A DNA stretch of 63,932 nucleotides from Enterobacter soli ATCC BAA-2102 (GTDB lineage: Bacteria > Pseudomonadota > Gammaproteobacteria > Enterobacterales > Enterobacteriaceae). Positions 27,950 through 37,206 of the stretch are shown piece by piece (positions within the stretch are counted from its first letter, which is position 1; the number at the start of each line of letters is the position of its first letter). The DNA is taken from assembly GCF_001654845.1 (NCBI RefSeq), contig NZ_LXES01000012.1, forward strand, positions 1 to 63,932, in the 5' to 3' direction. The notes under the pieces are model-generated. The model searched no databases and had not been told where the DNA came from. It saw only the letters and a list, made by a program, of their open reading frames with translations. Both the position numbers and the translations under genes were made by a program.

Positions 27950-28214
27950 TCTGGGGCGTTTATTGATGCTGGGCGTATGGGCATTTCTGCTCCTGAACCT
28001 GGTGCATCCATTCCCACGGCCGATGAATATTTTCGTCAACGTGGCGCTGATCTTTACCTCATTCATGCACGCGTTGCAGATGGTGATGCTGAAAAACGGC
28101 CTGCCAAAAGATGGCCCACAAATGACCGGCTGGCAGCAGCTGCGAGTGTTTATTTTTGGCGTGTTTGAACTGCTGGTGTGGATGAAAAAGTTTAAGGCGC
28201 AGGTGAAGAAGTAA
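27933..28214 (+). CDS. yhhL: Small membrane protein YhhL (DUF1145)
   Basis: A 93-residue inner-membrane protein of unknown function with two to three hydrophobic segments and the conserved HPFPRPMNIFVNVALIF stretch. The start is the ATG at 27933 (MPILINLG) with an AAGGGGAA ribosome site; the longer frame from 27870 is inside rsmD. Overlap with rsmD indicates coupled translation. Confidence 0.88.
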   Translation: MPILINLGRLLMLGVWAFLLLNLVHPFPRPMNIFVNVALIFTSFMHALQMVMLKNGLPKDGPQMTGWQQLRVFIFGVFELLVWMKKFKAQVKK

Positions 28215-28227
28215 GGTGCGACCTGAT

Positions 28228-28261
28228 GCCCTCACCCTAACCCTCTCCCACAGGGAGAGGG
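28228..28261. repeat. CCCTCACCC/CTCTCCC palindrome
   Basis: A copy reading CCCTCACCCTAACCCTCTCCC with AGGGAGAGGGA between the convergent yhhL and yhhM genes. Confidence 0.7.
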
Positions 28262-28274
28262 AACCGAACGAGCG

Positions 28275-28631
28275 TTATTCAGCCCTAAAATCTTCAAACC
28301 GCGACCCTTTGTAACTCAACGTCCCTTTCTCCCCTACCGTCAGCTGATGGTACTGCTGCGCTTCCAGACGGAACGTCATTTCCAGCCCGCCGGTTTCGGG
28401 TTTAAAGCTCGCCTCATACCGCACGGATGTCCCGGCTGGCGCAGTTTGCTGCTGGCGTGAACAGCGGTCGTTAAGGGTTTTCTCGCGCTTATTACTCACC
28501 ACCACGCGTTTTTGCAGTAACGGCGCGGCATCGTTACTGGCCTTCTCGCGGCGCTGCTGCACAAAACGGAACGACGCGGCGATAACAATTATGGCCACCA
28601 CGATAACGAAAAACAGCGGCATCTTGCTCAT
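28275..28631 (-). CDS. yhhM: DUF2500 membrane-anchored protein YhhM
   Basis: A 118-residue protein with one N-terminal membrane anchor (PLFFVIVVAIIVIAASF), then a basic linker and a beta-rich domain (FKPETGGLEMTFRLEAQQYHQL, GEKGTLSYKGSRF). The function is unknown. It matches E. coli YhhM in length and position, convergent with yhhL and divergent from yhhN. Confidence 0.87.
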   Translation of the reverse strand: MSKMPLFFVIVVAIIVIAASFRFVQQRREKASNDAAPLLQKRVVVSNKREKTLNDRCSRQQQTAPAGTSVRYEASFKPETGGLEMTFRLEAQQYHQLTVGEKGTLSYKGSRFEDFRAE

Positions 28632-28760
28632 TGGTTTATCCCATCAGATTATGCGGAAATCAGGATACCTTGCCTTATCCGACATTGCCAAACGCCTGCC
28701 CGCGTCACTACACTGAATCAGAAACTGATTATTCAGTCATAACAGATACAGGGAGTTAAT

Positions 28761-29387
28761 ATGCTTTGGTCATTTATCGCTGTCTGTTTGTCTGGCTGGC
28801 TCTTCGTCGATGCATCTTATCGCGGGCCTGCCTGGCAGCGTTGGTTGTTTAAACCCGTTACCCTGCTCCTGCTGCTTCTACTCGCCTGGCAGGCGCCAAT
28901 GTTCAATGCCGTCAGCTACCTGGTACTTGCAGGCCTGTGTGCCTCACTGGTTGGTGATGCCTTAACGCTGCTACCCCGTCAGCGATTGCTCTATGCCGTA
29001 GGGGCATTCTTCCTGTCGCATCTGCTTTACACCATCTATTTTGCCAGTCAGATGACGCTCTCCTTCTTCTGGCCGCTGCCGCTGGTATTGCTGGTGATTG
29101 GCGCACTGCTGGTCGCAGTGATCTGGACACGCCTTGAAGAGATGCGTTGGCCAATCTGCACCTTTATCGCAATGACGCTGGTGATGGTGTGGCTGGCGGG
29201 TGAGCTGTGGTTCTTCCGTCCAACATCAGCTGCAATGTCGGCCTTCTTCGGCGCATCGCTGCTGCTTATTGGCAATATTGTCTGGCTGGGCAGTCATTAT
29301 CGCGGCCGTTTTCGCGCGGATAACGCGATTGCTGCCGCCTGTTACTTTGCCGGTCACTTCCTGATTGTACGATCGCTGTACATCTAA
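28761..29387 (+). CDS. yhhN: YhhN family membrane protein (TMEM86-like)
   Basis: Polytopic inner-membrane protein of 208 residues with about eight hydrophobic segments. It belongs to the YhhN family, whose animal members (TMEM86) hydrolyse lysoplasmalogens; the bacterial role is not established. The conserved [15 protein letters not shown] and YFAGHFLIV stretches are present. A GGGAG ribosome site precedes the ATG. Its stop is only eight bases upstream of the zntA -35 element. Confidence 0.88.
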   Translation: MLWSFIAVCLSGWLFVDASYRGPAWQRWLFKPVTLLLLLLLAWQAPMFNAVSYLVLAGLCASLVGDALTLLPRQRLLYAVGAFFLSHLLYTIYFASQMTLSFFWPLPLVLLVIGALLVAVIWTRLEEMRWPICTFIAMTLVMVWLAGELWFFRPTSAAMSAFFGASLLLIGNIVWLGSHYRGRFRADNAIAAACYFAGHFLIVRSLYI

Positions 29388-29394
29388 ATAACCC

Positions 29395-29426
29395 TTGACT
29401 CTGGAGTCGACTCCAGAGTGTATGCT
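29395..29426 (+). promoter_or_regulatory. ZntR-controlled zntA promoter
   Basis: TTGACT (-35, 29395-29400) and TATGCT (-10, 29421-29426) are held 20 bases apart by a perfect 22-base dyad (29398-29419, ACTCTGGAGTC and its complement). The long spacer and central palindrome are the hallmark of a MerR-family promoter and match the known E. coli zntA promoter. ZntR activates here with Zn(II), Cd(II) or Pb(II). Confidence 0.95.
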
Positions 29427-29463
29427 GCGGCTAATGAGAAAATTATCATTACCGGAGAATGCC

Positions 29464-31650
29464 ATGTCGACTCCAGAGACAAACAAAAAAGTGCCACAAT
29501 TTTCGGCACTTAAGCTTAATCCCCTTCCTGCAAAAGACGATTGCTGCTGCGAAGGCTCCTGCACAACTCAGCCTGAACAGACATTGCCCGATAACGGGAA
29601 TCGTTACAGTTGGGTGGTGAATGGTATGGATTGCGCCGCCTGCGCACGTAAAGTCGAAAATGCCGTCCGGCAGGTGAAAGGCGTCGACCATGTTCAGGTG
29701 CTATTCGCCACCGAAAAACTGCTGGTCAGTGCTGCTTCAGATATCAGCGCCCAGGTTGAAGCCGCCGTAGCCAGCGCAGGATATTCCCTGCGCAGCGAAA
29801 ATGCCCCGTCCGAAAAAGTCAGCCCGCTGCGCGAGAATCTTCCGCTGATAACGCTGATTATCATGATGGCGTTAAGCTGGACGCTGGAGCAGTTCAACCA
29901 TCCTTTCGGTAATTTGGCCTTTATCGCCACCACGCTGGTCGGGCTGTACCCTATTGCCCGCCAGGCACTGCGTCTGATGAAAACCGGAAGCTGGTTTGCT
30001 ATCGAAACCCTGATGAGCGTTGCCGCCATTGGTGCGCTTTTTATTGGCGCAACGGCAGAAGCGGCAATGGTGCTGCTGCTGTTTTTAATTGGTGAGCGCC
30101 TTGAAGGCTGGGCTGCAAGCCGGGCGCGTAAAGGTGTCAGTGCGTTGATGGCACTGAAACCCGAAACCGCAACCCAGCTGGTCAACGGTGGGCGTAAAAC
30201 CGTGGCCATCAGTGCACTGCGCCCTGGTGATGTTATCGAAGTGGCCGCAGGCGGCCGACTCCCTGCCGATGGTGCGTTACTTTCCGCGACGGCCAGTTTC
30301 GATGAAAGCGCCCTGACCGGCGAATCAATTCCCGTGGAGCGTGGCGCGGGTGAAAAAGTCCCTGCCGGTGCCACCAGCGTTGACCGTCTGGTGCAATTGA
30401 CCGTGCTCTCCGAGCCGGGCGACAGCGCAATCGACCGCATTCTGAAGCTTATTGAAGAAGCCGAAGAGCGCCGCGCACCGGTAGAGCGCTTTATCGATCG
30501 CTTTAGCCGCATTTACACCCCGGCCATTATGCTGGTTGCCTTGCTGGTCACCATTATCCCGCCATTGCTGTTTGGTGCGCCGTGGGAAGGCTGGATCTAC
30601 AAGGGGCTGACGCTGCTGCTGATTGGCTGCCCGTGTGCGCTGGTCATCTCCACACCCGCTGCGATTACATCAGGCCTTGCCGCTGCAGCACGCCGCGGGG
30701 CGTTGATTAAAGGCGGTGCCGCGCTGGAGCAACTGAGCCAGGTTCAGCACATCGCGTTTGATAAAACCGGCACGTTGACGGTAGGTAAACCGCAGGTGAC
30801 GGGCGTTTATCCCCAGAACATCAGTGAAGATGACTTGCTGGCCCTGGCGGCCGCCGTTGAACAAGGTTCGACGCACCCGCTGGCGCAGGCGATTGTGCGT
30901 GAAGCGCAGTCCCATGGGCTGACCCTACCCGCAGCCACTGCCCAGCGCGCGCTGGTGGGCTCAGGGATTGAAGCTCACGTCGGGGACAAAAAAGTGCTTA
31001 TCAGCGCGGCGAATAAATTCCCTGCGGCCGGGTTAGCAGCCCGCGTACACGAGCTGGAACAGGCCGGGCAGACGGTGATTATTGTGGTGCAGGATGGCAC
31101 AGCACTGGGTCTGCTGGCGCTGCGCGATACCCTGCGTGAAGATGCAAAAGCGGCAATGGCTGACCTGCATCAGATTGGCGTTCAGGGCGTGATCCTGACC
31201 GGGGATAACCCACGCGCCGCCGCAAGCATTGCCGCAGAGTTAGGCATGGAGTTTCAGGCCGGACTGCTGCCTGCCGACAAAGTGAAGGCAGTCACCCAAC
31301 TGAATGGCAGTGCACCGCTGGCGATGGTAGGTGATGGGATCAACGATGCCCCGGCAATGAAAGCCTCAACCATTGGTATTGCGATGGGTAGCGGCACCGA
31401 TGTGGCACTGGAAACCGCGGATGCCGCGCTCACGCATAACCGCCTGACGGGGCTTGCGCAGATGATCCGCCTGGCGCGCGCCACTCGCGCTAACATTCGT
31501 CAGAACATCACGATTGCGCTAGGCCTGAAAGGGATTTTCCTGGTGACCACGCTGCTTGGGATTACCGGGCTCTGGCTGGCGGTGCTGGCAGATACCGGGG
31601 CGACCGTGCTGGTAACAGCGAACGCGCTGCGGCTGTTGCGCCGGAGGTAA
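29464..31650 (+). CDS. zntA: Zn(II)/Cd(II)/Pb(II)-exporting P-type ATPase ZntA
   Basis: P1B-type ATPase that expels zinc, cadmium and lead. The N-terminus has a cysteine cluster (CCCEGSC) and a heavy-metal domain with GMDCAACARKV. The transmembrane metal site is CPC in IGCPCALVIS, the phosphorylated aspartate is in DKTGTLT, and the hinge is GDGINDAPAMK. I start at the ATG at 29464 (728 residues, GGAGAA ribosome site). The open frame from 29395 begins in the promoter and is rejected. Confidence 0.96.
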   Translation: MSTPETNKKVPQFSALKLNPLPAKDDCCCEGSCTTQPEQTLPDNGNRYSWVVNGMDCAACARKVENAVRQVKGVDHVQVLFATEKLLVSAASDISAQVEAAVASAGYSLRSENAPSEKVSPLRENLPLITLIIMMALSWTLEQFNHPFGNLAFIATTLVGLYPIARQALRLMKTGSWFAIETLMSVAAIGALFIGATAEAAMVLLLFLIGERLEGWAASRARKGVSALMALKPETATQLVNGGRKTVAISALRPGDVIEVAAGGRLPADGALLSATASFDESALTGESIPVERGAGEKVPAGATSVDRLVQLTVLSEPGDSAIDRILKLIEEAEERRAPVERFIDRFSRIYTPAIMLVALLVTIIPPLLFGAPWEGWIYKGLTLLLIGCPCALVISTPAAITSGLAAAARRGALIKGGAALEQLSQVQHIAFDKTGTLTVGKPQVTGVYPQNISEDDLLALAAAVEQGSTHPLAQAIVREAQSHGLTLPAATAQRALVGSGIEAHVGDKKVLISAANKFPAAGLAARVHELEQAGQTVIIVVQDGTALGLLALRDTLREDAKAAMADLHQIGVQGVILTGDNPRAAASIAAELGMEFQAGLLPADKVKAVTQLNGSAPLAMVGDGINDAPAMKASTIGIAMGSGTDVALETADAALTHNRLTGLAQMIRLARATRANIRQNITIALGLKGIFLVTTLLGITGLWLAVLADTGATVLVTANALRLLRRR

Positions 31651-31663
31651 ACGCGGTGTTTGC

Positions 31664-31684
31664 TCCCTCTCCCTGTGGGAGAGG
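31664..31684. repeat. Half copy of the CTCTCCC palindrome
   Basis: CCCTCTCCC and GGGAGAGG arms around a TGT loop, without the outer CCCTCACCC part, between the convergent zntA and tusA genes. Confidence 0.55.
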
Positions 31685-31688
31685 ACCG

Positions 31689-31934
31689 CTATGAACCCTT
31701 ACGAATCAAATACCGGTACGGCAGCGCTTCGGTCTGCTGTGCGACCAGTTCGTGTTCCATAAAGGTACAAAAACCGGGGATGTCGCGGGTGGTTGCCGGA
31801 TCGTCGGCAATGATTAAAAGCGTTTCGCCGGTCTGCATGTTACGCACGGTTTTGCGCACCATCATCACCGGTTCCGGGCAGCGAAGGCCCTGGGCATCAA
31901 GCGTATGGTCTGGGCTGGAAAACAGGTCGGTCAT
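31689..31934 (-). CDS. tusA: Sulfur carrier protein TusA
   Basis: Small sulfur-relay protein that takes persulfide sulfur from IscS and passes it to TusBCD for 2-thiouridine formation in tRNA wobble positions; it also supports molybdopterin synthesis. The active cysteine is Cys19 in [10 protein letters not shown]. The 81 residues match E. coli from the ATG at 31934 ([10 protein letters not shown]); upstream sequence in frame is non-coding. Divergent from yhhQ. Confidence 0.95.
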   Translation of the reverse strand: MTDLFSSPDHTLDAQGLRCPEPVMMVRKTVRNMQTGETLLIIADDPATTRDIPGFCTFMEHELVAQQTEALPYRYLIRKGS

Positions 31935-32101
31935 TTTCGTCTCGTTCACATAAAAACGGCTGTAGTTTACGCCCCGTTGCCACCAATGCAAACCAGGTTA
32001 ACGATTGCGTGAAAATTAGCCATTGCAAAGGTGAATGAAAGCAGTATCATGCAGCGGTTTTTATTGGGTTCCCTCACCCCAACGTTCAAAAAGGTCACAA
32101 T

Positions 32102-32767
32102 ATGACGCAGTTCTCTCAACCACAGCGCGTAAAAGCGTTGTTCTGGCTTTCCCTTTTTCATCTGCTGGTGATCACCTCCAGCAACTATCTGGTACAGCTG
32201 CCGATCGCCATTTTTGGTTTTCATACCACCTGGGGCGCGTTCAGTTTCCCGTTTATCTTCCTCGCGACCGATTTAACCGTGCGTATCTTTGGCGCACCGC
32301 TGGCGCGGCGGATTATCTTTGCGGTGATGCTTCCGGCACTGTTCATCTCCTACGTGATTTCTTCCCTGTTCTATATGGGAAGCTGGCAGGGCTTTGAGGC
32401 GCTGACGCACTTCAACCTGTTTGTGGCGCGTATCGCTACCGCCAGCTTTATGGCCTATGCCCTGGGGCAAATCCTCGACGTTCACGTGTTTAACCGCCTG
32501 CGGCAAAATCATCGCTGGTGGATGGCACCAACAGCCTCCACGCTGTTTGGTAACGTAAGCGATACGCTGGCCTTCTTCTTTATCGCTTTCTGGCGTAGCC
32601 CGGATGCGTTTATGGCTGAACACTGGATGGAAATCGCACTGGTGGACTACTGCTTCAAGGTGCTTATCAGCATTGTGTTCTTCCTGCCGATGTACGGCGT
32701 ATTGCTGAATATGCTGCTGAAAAGGCTGGCAGATAAATCTGAAATCTCTGCATTGCAGGCAGGTTAA
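32102..32767 (+). CDS. yhhQ: Queuosine precursor transporter YhhQ
   Basis: Inner-membrane protein of 221 residues with six or more hydrophobic segments (VUT family). E. coli YhhQ takes up preQ0/preQ1 for queuosine modification of tRNA. Conserved features include FPFIFLATDLTVRIFGAPLAR and TLFGNVSDTLAFFFIAF. The upstream 165 bases contain a CCCTCACCCCAACG fragment of the dispersed palindrome but no riboswitch I can recognise. Confidence 0.92.
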   Translation: MTQFSQPQRVKALFWLSLFHLLVITSSNYLVQLPIAIFGFHTTWGAFSFPFIFLATDLTVRIFGAPLARRIIFAVMLPALFISYVISSLFYMGSWQGFEALTHFNLFVARIATASFMAYALGQILDVHVFNRLRQNHRWWMAPTASTLFGNVSDTLAFFFIAFWRSPDAFMAEHWMEIALVDYCFKVLISIVFFLPMYGVLLNMLLKRLADKSEISALQAG

Positions 32768-32839
32768 GGGTTCGCTTTAACAGTTGTGATAAGATGCTCG
32801 AATGAGCCGTTATGGCCGTTTATCGAAAGGAAGAAGTCA

Positions 32840-33397
32840 ATGCGCAATCTGGTTAAATATGTCGGGATTGGCCTGCTGGTTGTGGGCCTTGCCGCCTGTG
32901 ATAACAGCGATACGAAAGCACCTGCTCAAGGCGCGTCAGCTGAAAGTAATGCGGCCGGGCAGCCGGTAAGTCTTCTGGATGGCAAGCTGAGTTTCTCTCT
33001 GCCAGCAGATATGACCGATCAGAGCGGTAAGCTGGGTACGCAGGCGAACAATATGCACGTTTACTCCGACGCGACCGGGCAGAAAGCCGTGATTGTGATT
33101 GTGGGCGATGACACCAGCGAAGACCTGGGCGTTCTGTCCAAACGTCTGGAAGATCAGCAGCGCAGCCGTGATCCGCAGTTGCAGGTTGTGACCAACAAGT
33201 CCATTGAGCTGAAAGGCCACGCCATGCAACAGCTGGACAGCATCATCTCTGCAAAAGGCCAGACCGCTTACTCTTCTGTGGTGCTTGGCAAGGTCGACAA
33301 CAAACTGCTGACCCTGCAAATCACCCTGCCAGCAGACGATCAGCAGAAAGCGCAGACCACCGCTGAAAACATCATTAACACCATCGTAATTCAGTAA
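32840..33397 (+). CDS. dcrB: Lipoprotein DcrB
   Basis: Periplasm-facing inner-membrane lipoprotein needed for phage C1/C6 uptake and linked to lipoprotein maturation in E. coli. The lipobox LAAC ends the signal peptide at Cys20, followed by a DcrB/PsbP-like domain. I choose the ATG at 32840 ([11 protein letters not shown], 185 residues, AGGAAG ribosome site); the frame open from 32786 has no support. Confidence 0.94.
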   Translation: MRNLVKYVGIGLLVVGLAACDNSDTKAPAQGASAESNAAGQPVSLLDGKLSFSLPADMTDQSGKLGTQANNMHVYSDATGQKAVIVIVGDDTSEDLGVLSKRLEDQQRSRDPQLQVVTNKSIELKGHAMQQLDSIISAKGQTAYSSVVLGKVDNKLLTLQITLPADDQQKAQTTAENIINTIVIQ

Positions 33398-33401
33398 TTC
33401 C

Positions 33402-34619
33402 TCACGATGATGACGTGGCCTCCGAAGCTTGCTCCGGGGGCCATTTTTTTAGCCTCCACGTCAGCAACAACGCCACCGCCACCAGCCCCGCCGCCGCAAG
33501 GTAAATAACCGGCACGCCTGCCCACGCCATCACCAGCCCCGCCAGTGGCCCGGTAATGCCTAACGACATATCCATAAACACCGTATAGGTCGCCAGTGCC
33601 GCCCCCTGGTTTTGCTGTGGCACAGCCTTCACTGCCACCACTCCCAGCGCCGGGAACACCAGCGAGAAGCCTGCACCCGCCAGGAATACGCCAATTTTTG
33701 CCATCCACGGCGCCGCGGCAATCCCGGTCAGCAGCAGCCCGACAATCTCCACGCTAAAACAGATCATCGCCACATTCAGCCCGCCCAGGCGGTTGATGCC
33801 GTTCGGAAACAGCAGGCGCGTCCCCACAAATGCGCAGCTAAACAGGGTTAACGCGAATGCGGCCCCGTCCCACCCTTTTGCGTCGTAGAACAAGGTTATA
33901 AAGGTCGCGATGACGCCAAAACCCGCCGAGGCCAGTGCCAGCGCCATGCCATAAGGCCACACGCGGCCAAGCACCGCACGAAACGGCATCGGCTTACCTT
34001 TGCTGGCTTTTACTTTCGGGCGCGGCAGAGCAAACAAAATCGCCAGCAGCGCGACCGCCATAATGGTCAACGCCAGCCCGTTTAGCCCCGCGAATGAAAA
34101 ACAGACCACGCCCAGCGGCGCGCCGATTGCCATCGCCCCGTAGGTGACAATGCCATTCCACGATATCACTCGCCCAATGTGAGGGGCCCCCACAACGCCC
34201 ACGCCCCACAGTGTTGACCCTGTTCCGGCCAGGCTTTGCCCGATACCGAGGATCACGCGTCCCAGGCACAGCAGCACCAGGCTCACTATCGGCCAGCCGC
34301 TGCTCAACCCGGCCATCAGGTAACTCAACCCGCTGAGGAAACAGCCGCACAGCCCCAGGACCACAATGCTTTTTGGCCCAAACAGATCGGCATAACGCCC
34401 CGCATGAGGGCGGCTGAGCAGCGTCGCGAAGTATTGCAGGCTAATCACCAGCCCCGCCCAGAATGCGCTAAATCCCATGACATCATGGACATAGCCAGGC
34501 AAGACCGCCAACGGCAGGCCAATGGTCAGGTAACTGGCAAAGTTAAAAATAACGACAGAAACAATACGCAGATTAAGGCGTAATCCGCTAAGTGCCGGTT
34601 CGGCGGCAGGTTCGGGCAT
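33402..34619 (-). CDS. yhhS: MFS transporter YhhS
   Basis: Major facilitator superfamily exporter-type protein of 405 residues with 12 predicted membrane segments; its natural substrate is unknown. The motif-A loop GRYADLFGPKSIVVLG follows the second segment. The length equals the E. coli protein. Convergent with dcrB; divergent from yhhT. Confidence 0.9.
   Translation of the reverse strand: MPEPAAEPALSGLRLNLRIVSVVIFNFASYLTIGLPLAVLPGYVHDVMGFSAFWAGLVISLQYFATLLSRPHAGRYADLFGPKSIVVLGLCGCFLSGLSYLMAGLSSGWPIVSLVLLCLGRVILGIGQSLAGTGSTLWGVGVVGAPHIGRVISWNGIVTYGAMAIGAPLGVVCFSFAGLNGLALTIMAVALLAILFALPRPKVKASKGKPMPFRAVLGRVWPYGMALALASAGFGVIATFITLFYDAKGWDGAAFALTLFSCAFVGTRLLFPNGINRLGGLNVAMICFSVEIVGLLLTGIAAAPWMAKIGVFLAGAGFSLVFPALGVVAVKAVPQQNQGAALATYTVFMDMSLGITGPLAGLVMAWAGVPVIYLAAAGLVAVALLLTWRLKKWPPEQASEATSSS
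33416..33452 (+). terminator. dcrB terminator inside the 3' end of yhhS
   Basis: GGCCTCCG pairs with CGGGGGCC (one wobble) around GAAGCTTG-type loop sequence and is followed by ATTTTTTT. It lies after the dcrB stop but within the last codons of the convergent yhhS gene. Confidence 0.75.
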
Positions 34620-34763
34620 GGGGTTCTACCTGGATTTTTACAACAGTGTTTCACTATTACCACGATGGGTTAAGAAAAGCAGCAGTGACTTTCAGATTAA
34701 CGACGTCAGACGAAGCGTAACTCGCGCACTACACTTAACAGGCTCCCGGCAAAAGGAATCCGT

Positions 34764-35813
34764 ATGACATCCACCCAGCCCGACAAGACAGGTCTGCATA
34801 TTTTGTTAAAGCTCGCCAGCCTGGTGGTTATCCTTGCGGGTATCCATGCGGCGGCAGATATCATCGTTCAGCTCCTGCTGGCCCTCTTTTTTGCCATCGT
34901 GCTGAATCCGCTGGTGACCTGGTTTATCCGCCGTGGCGTGTCGCGACCCGTGGCGATAACGATTGTGGTTATCGTTATGCTGATTGTGCTTACCGCGCTG
35001 GTGGGCGTGCTTGCCGCCTCGGTGAATGAATTTTCCACCCTGCTGCCAAAATACAACAAAGAGCTCACCCGCAAGGTCCTGCAACTACAGGATTCGCTCC
35101 CGTTCCTGCACATCCACATGTCCCCGGAGCGGATGCTGCAACGGATGGATTCAGAAAAGCTCATGACCTGGGCAACAACCCTGATGACGCAGCTTTCCGG
35201 CGCGATGGCCAGCGTGTTGCTGCTGGTGATGACGGTGGTATTCATGCTCTTTGAGGTGCGCCATGTGCCTTATAAGCTGCGCTTTGCACTGAATAATCCA
35301 CAAATCCATATTGCCGGCCTTCATCGCGCGCTGAAAGGGGTGTCTCACTATCTGGCGCTGAAAACCTTGCTGAGCCTGTGGACCGGGGTGATTGTCTGGC
35401 TCGGGCTGGAGCTGCTGGACATCCAGTTCGCGCTAATGTGGGGTGTGCTGGCTTTCCTGCTGAATTATGTGCCGAACATCGGGGCCGTGATTTCCGCCGT
35501 ACCGCCAATGATTCAGGCATTTTTATTTAATGGCCTGTACGAATGCATGTTGGTAGGCGCGCTGTTTCTGGTGGTGCATATGCTTATCGGCAATATTGTC
35601 GAGCCACGCATGATGGGGCACCGCCTCGGGATGTCAACACTGGTGGTCTTTTTATCATTGCTGATCTGGGGATGGTTGCTCGGGCCGGTGGGAATGCTGC
35701 TTTCAGTGCCGCTCACCAGCGTGTGTAAAATCTGGATGGAGACAACCAAAGGTGGCAGCAAACTGGCCATTCTGCTCGGACCAGGGCGCCCCAAAAGCCG
35801 ATTACCGGGGTAA
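34764..35813 (+). CDS. yhhT: AI-2E family membrane protein YhhT
   Basis: Inner-membrane protein of the AI-2 exporter/PerM family, 349 residues and about seven to eight hydrophobic segments. Family motifs include LNYVPNIGAVISAVPPMIQAF and EPRMMGHRLGMSTLVVFLSLLIWGWLLGPVGMLLSVPLT. The physiological substrate of YhhT is not established. An AAAAGGAA ribosome site precedes the ATG. Confidence 0.9.
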   Translation: MTSTQPDKTGLHILLKLASLVVILAGIHAAADIIVQLLLALFFAIVLNPLVTWFIRRGVSRPVAITIVVIVMLIVLTALVGVLAASVNEFSTLLPKYNKELTRKVLQLQDSLPFLHIHMSPERMLQRMDSEKLMTWATTLMTQLSGAMASVLLLVMTVVFMLFEVRHVPYKLRFALNNPQIHIAGLHRALKGVSHYLALKTLLSLWTGVIVWLGLELLDIQFALMWGVLAFLLNYVPNIGAVISAVPPMIQAFLFNGLYECMLVGALFLVVHMLIGNIVEPRMMGHRLGMSTLVVFLSLLIWGWLLGPVGMLLSVPLTSVCKIWMETTKGGSKLAILLGPGRPKSRLPG

Positions 35814-35916
35814 TTCCGTATCCCGGTTAGCTATTATAATGAGCATTGGATTATAGTATTGGTTTCGCCGCGCAACTTTGCGGTTATCTCTGTTTCGACT
35901 TAAGGCCCGACGTTAT

Positions 35917-36537
35917 ATGTACCAGGTTTTTCTGGGAAAGATCTCCTCGCTGAGCACCGACCGCTGGGCACAAGCTCTTGCCCTGCACGCCCCTACGGGC
36001 GAACAGCGCGACCGCTGGCTGGCTGGCCGCGGGTTGCTTTCCCGCCTGTTTGCACCACAACCTTTGCCGGAAATTGTCTATAGCGAACAGGGAAAACCAG
36101 GCTTTGCTGACGACTATCCGCTGTGGTTTAGCATCAGCCATTGTGATGACGATATCGCCCTGATTGTCAGTGATGAAGGTGATGTAGGTTGTTCACTGGA
36201 ACACATACGCCCGCAGGATAACTGGCGTACGCTGGCAAATGCGGTCTTCAGTAATGCCGAACATGATGAAATGGAAAACGAGAAACCAGAGAGTCAGCTT
36301 GCCGTGTTCTGGCGTATCTGGACGCGTAAAGGCGCCATCATCAAACAGCGTGGCGCGCACTCCTGGCAAATAGTGAGTATCGACAGTGCTGCCAGCACCC
36401 TCCATACGGTAAGCCACTGCCAGGTCGACTCCCTGAGCCTTGCCGTGTGCACGACCACACCCTTTGGCCTTACGACGGCTCTGATCCATTCGGCCGACGA
36501 CGCGTCGGCAGAAAAATGGTCAGCACTCCCAGAATAA
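35917..36537 (+). CDS. acpT: 4'-phosphopantetheinyl transferase-like AcpT with altered active site
   Basis: Homologue of E. coli AcpT (YhhU), which in other strains transfers phosphopantetheine from CoA to acyl carrier proteins. The start at 35917 (MYQVFLGKIS) gives 206 residues, about 11 longer than E. coli. Family landmarks align: WFSISH, VSDEGDVG, IRPQDNWRTLANAVFS, FWRIWTRK. However, the metal-binding aspartate of the GCDIE motif is serine here (GCSLE), and the glutamate of the KE(A/S)xxK motif is glycine (WTRKGAIIK). Both changes are clear in the nucleotide sequence (TCA and GGC codons). The frame is otherwise intact, so the protein may be made but inactive or altered. Its 3' end overlaps arnF by 68 bases tail to tail. 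Confidence 0.85.
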   Translation: MYQVFLGKISSLSTDRWAQALALHAPTGEQRDRWLAGRGLLSRLFAPQPLPEIVYSEQGKPGFADDYPLWFSISHCDDDIALIVSDEGDVGCSLEHIRPQDNWRTLANAVFSNAEHDEMENEKPESQLAVFWRIWTRKGAIIKQRGAHSWQIVSIDSAASTLHTVSHCQVDSLSLAVCTTTPFGLTTALIHSADDASAEKWSALPE

Positions 36538-36874
36538 TAAATCCGACCCCCGCCAGCCCGTGCCAGGAGAAGGTTTCTCCCCAGCCGGGCAGCAGAATAG
36601 CTGCGCCCCACACCAGGATGTAGCTGAGACTCAGCAAGGCATAGGCTTTGCTGAGCGCCAGACGATGCAGCGCCAGATACCAACACCCCATTGAAGCCAC
36701 ATAACCCATCAGCCCGAGCATCAGCGACCCGGTACCCGGTGCAAAATGCCACAGCGCGATGAGAAACGAAAAATCCTCGCCAACCGGCGGGAGTGTGACC
36801 ATGGCGTAGCGTAACAACAGCTGTGCGATGCTGACTAACGCCACGCTACACAACGCCCAGAATGCGCCTTTCAC
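36470..36874 (-). CDS. arnF: Undecaprenyl-P-Ara4N flippase subunit ArnF
   Basis: Small multidrug-resistance-type membrane protein that, with ArnE, flips undecaprenyl-phosphate-4-amino-4-deoxy-L-arabinose to the periplasmic face. The 134 residues have four hydrophobic segments, a conserved AQLLLRYAM start and [18 protein letters not shown]. It overlaps arnE by four bases. Last gene of the operon. Confidence 0.92.
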   Translation of the reverse strand: MKGAFWALCSVALVSIAQLLLRYAMVTLPPVGEDFSFLIALWHFAPGTGSLMLGLMGYVASMGCWYLALHRLALSKAYALLSLSYILVWGAAILLPGWGETFSWHGLAGVGFIILGVLTIFLPTRRRPNGSEPS

Positions 36875-37206
36875 AGGCTCCCTCCCAACAGGATGATCCC
36901 AACCATGATGAACCCTACGCCGAGCCAGTGGTGCGCCGCGACGCTCTCACGCCAGAACGTTTTTGCCGCCAGCGTCACCCAGACAAAGTTCAGGCTCAGC
37001 ATCGGGTAAGCAATCCCTACAGGAAGGCGTTGCAGCACCACCAGCCAGACCAGCATTCCGAAGCCCAGCGCCAGCAACGCCAGGCCGAGCCAGAGGACGA
37101 TATGCGCGCCACGCCGCCCGGATTTCGCCGGGCGGGTGGCCTGCTTCTGGCACAGCTGTCCTGCGCAGCTCAGCAGGCTAGCCAGTACTAGCCAGAACCA
37201 GGTCAT
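36871..37206 (-). CDS. arnE: Undecaprenyl-P-Ara4N flippase subunit ArnE
   Basis: Partner of ArnF, about 111 residues, four hydrophobic segments, with GQLCQKQAT and [19 protein letters not shown] as in E. coli. Two adjacent ATGs (37209 and 37206) are possible; the second matches the family start ([12 protein letters not shown]). It overlaps the arnT stop region, so translation is coupled. Confidence 0.92.
   Translation of the reverse strand: MTWFWLVLASLLSCAGQLCQKQATRPAKSGRRGAHIVLWLGLALLALGFGMLVWLVVLQRLPVGIAYPMLSLNFVWVTLAAKTFWRESVAAHHWLGVGFIMVGIILLGGSL

Noticed and set aside
29694..30512. 272-codon frame antisense to zntA
   Set aside because: Serine/arginine-rich shadow with no start signal; zntA is intact on the plus strand.
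31935..32101. preQ1 riboswitch upstream of yhhQ
   Set aside because: YhhQ transports queuosine precursors, so I looked for one, but no preQ1-type pseudoknot was visible in the leader.
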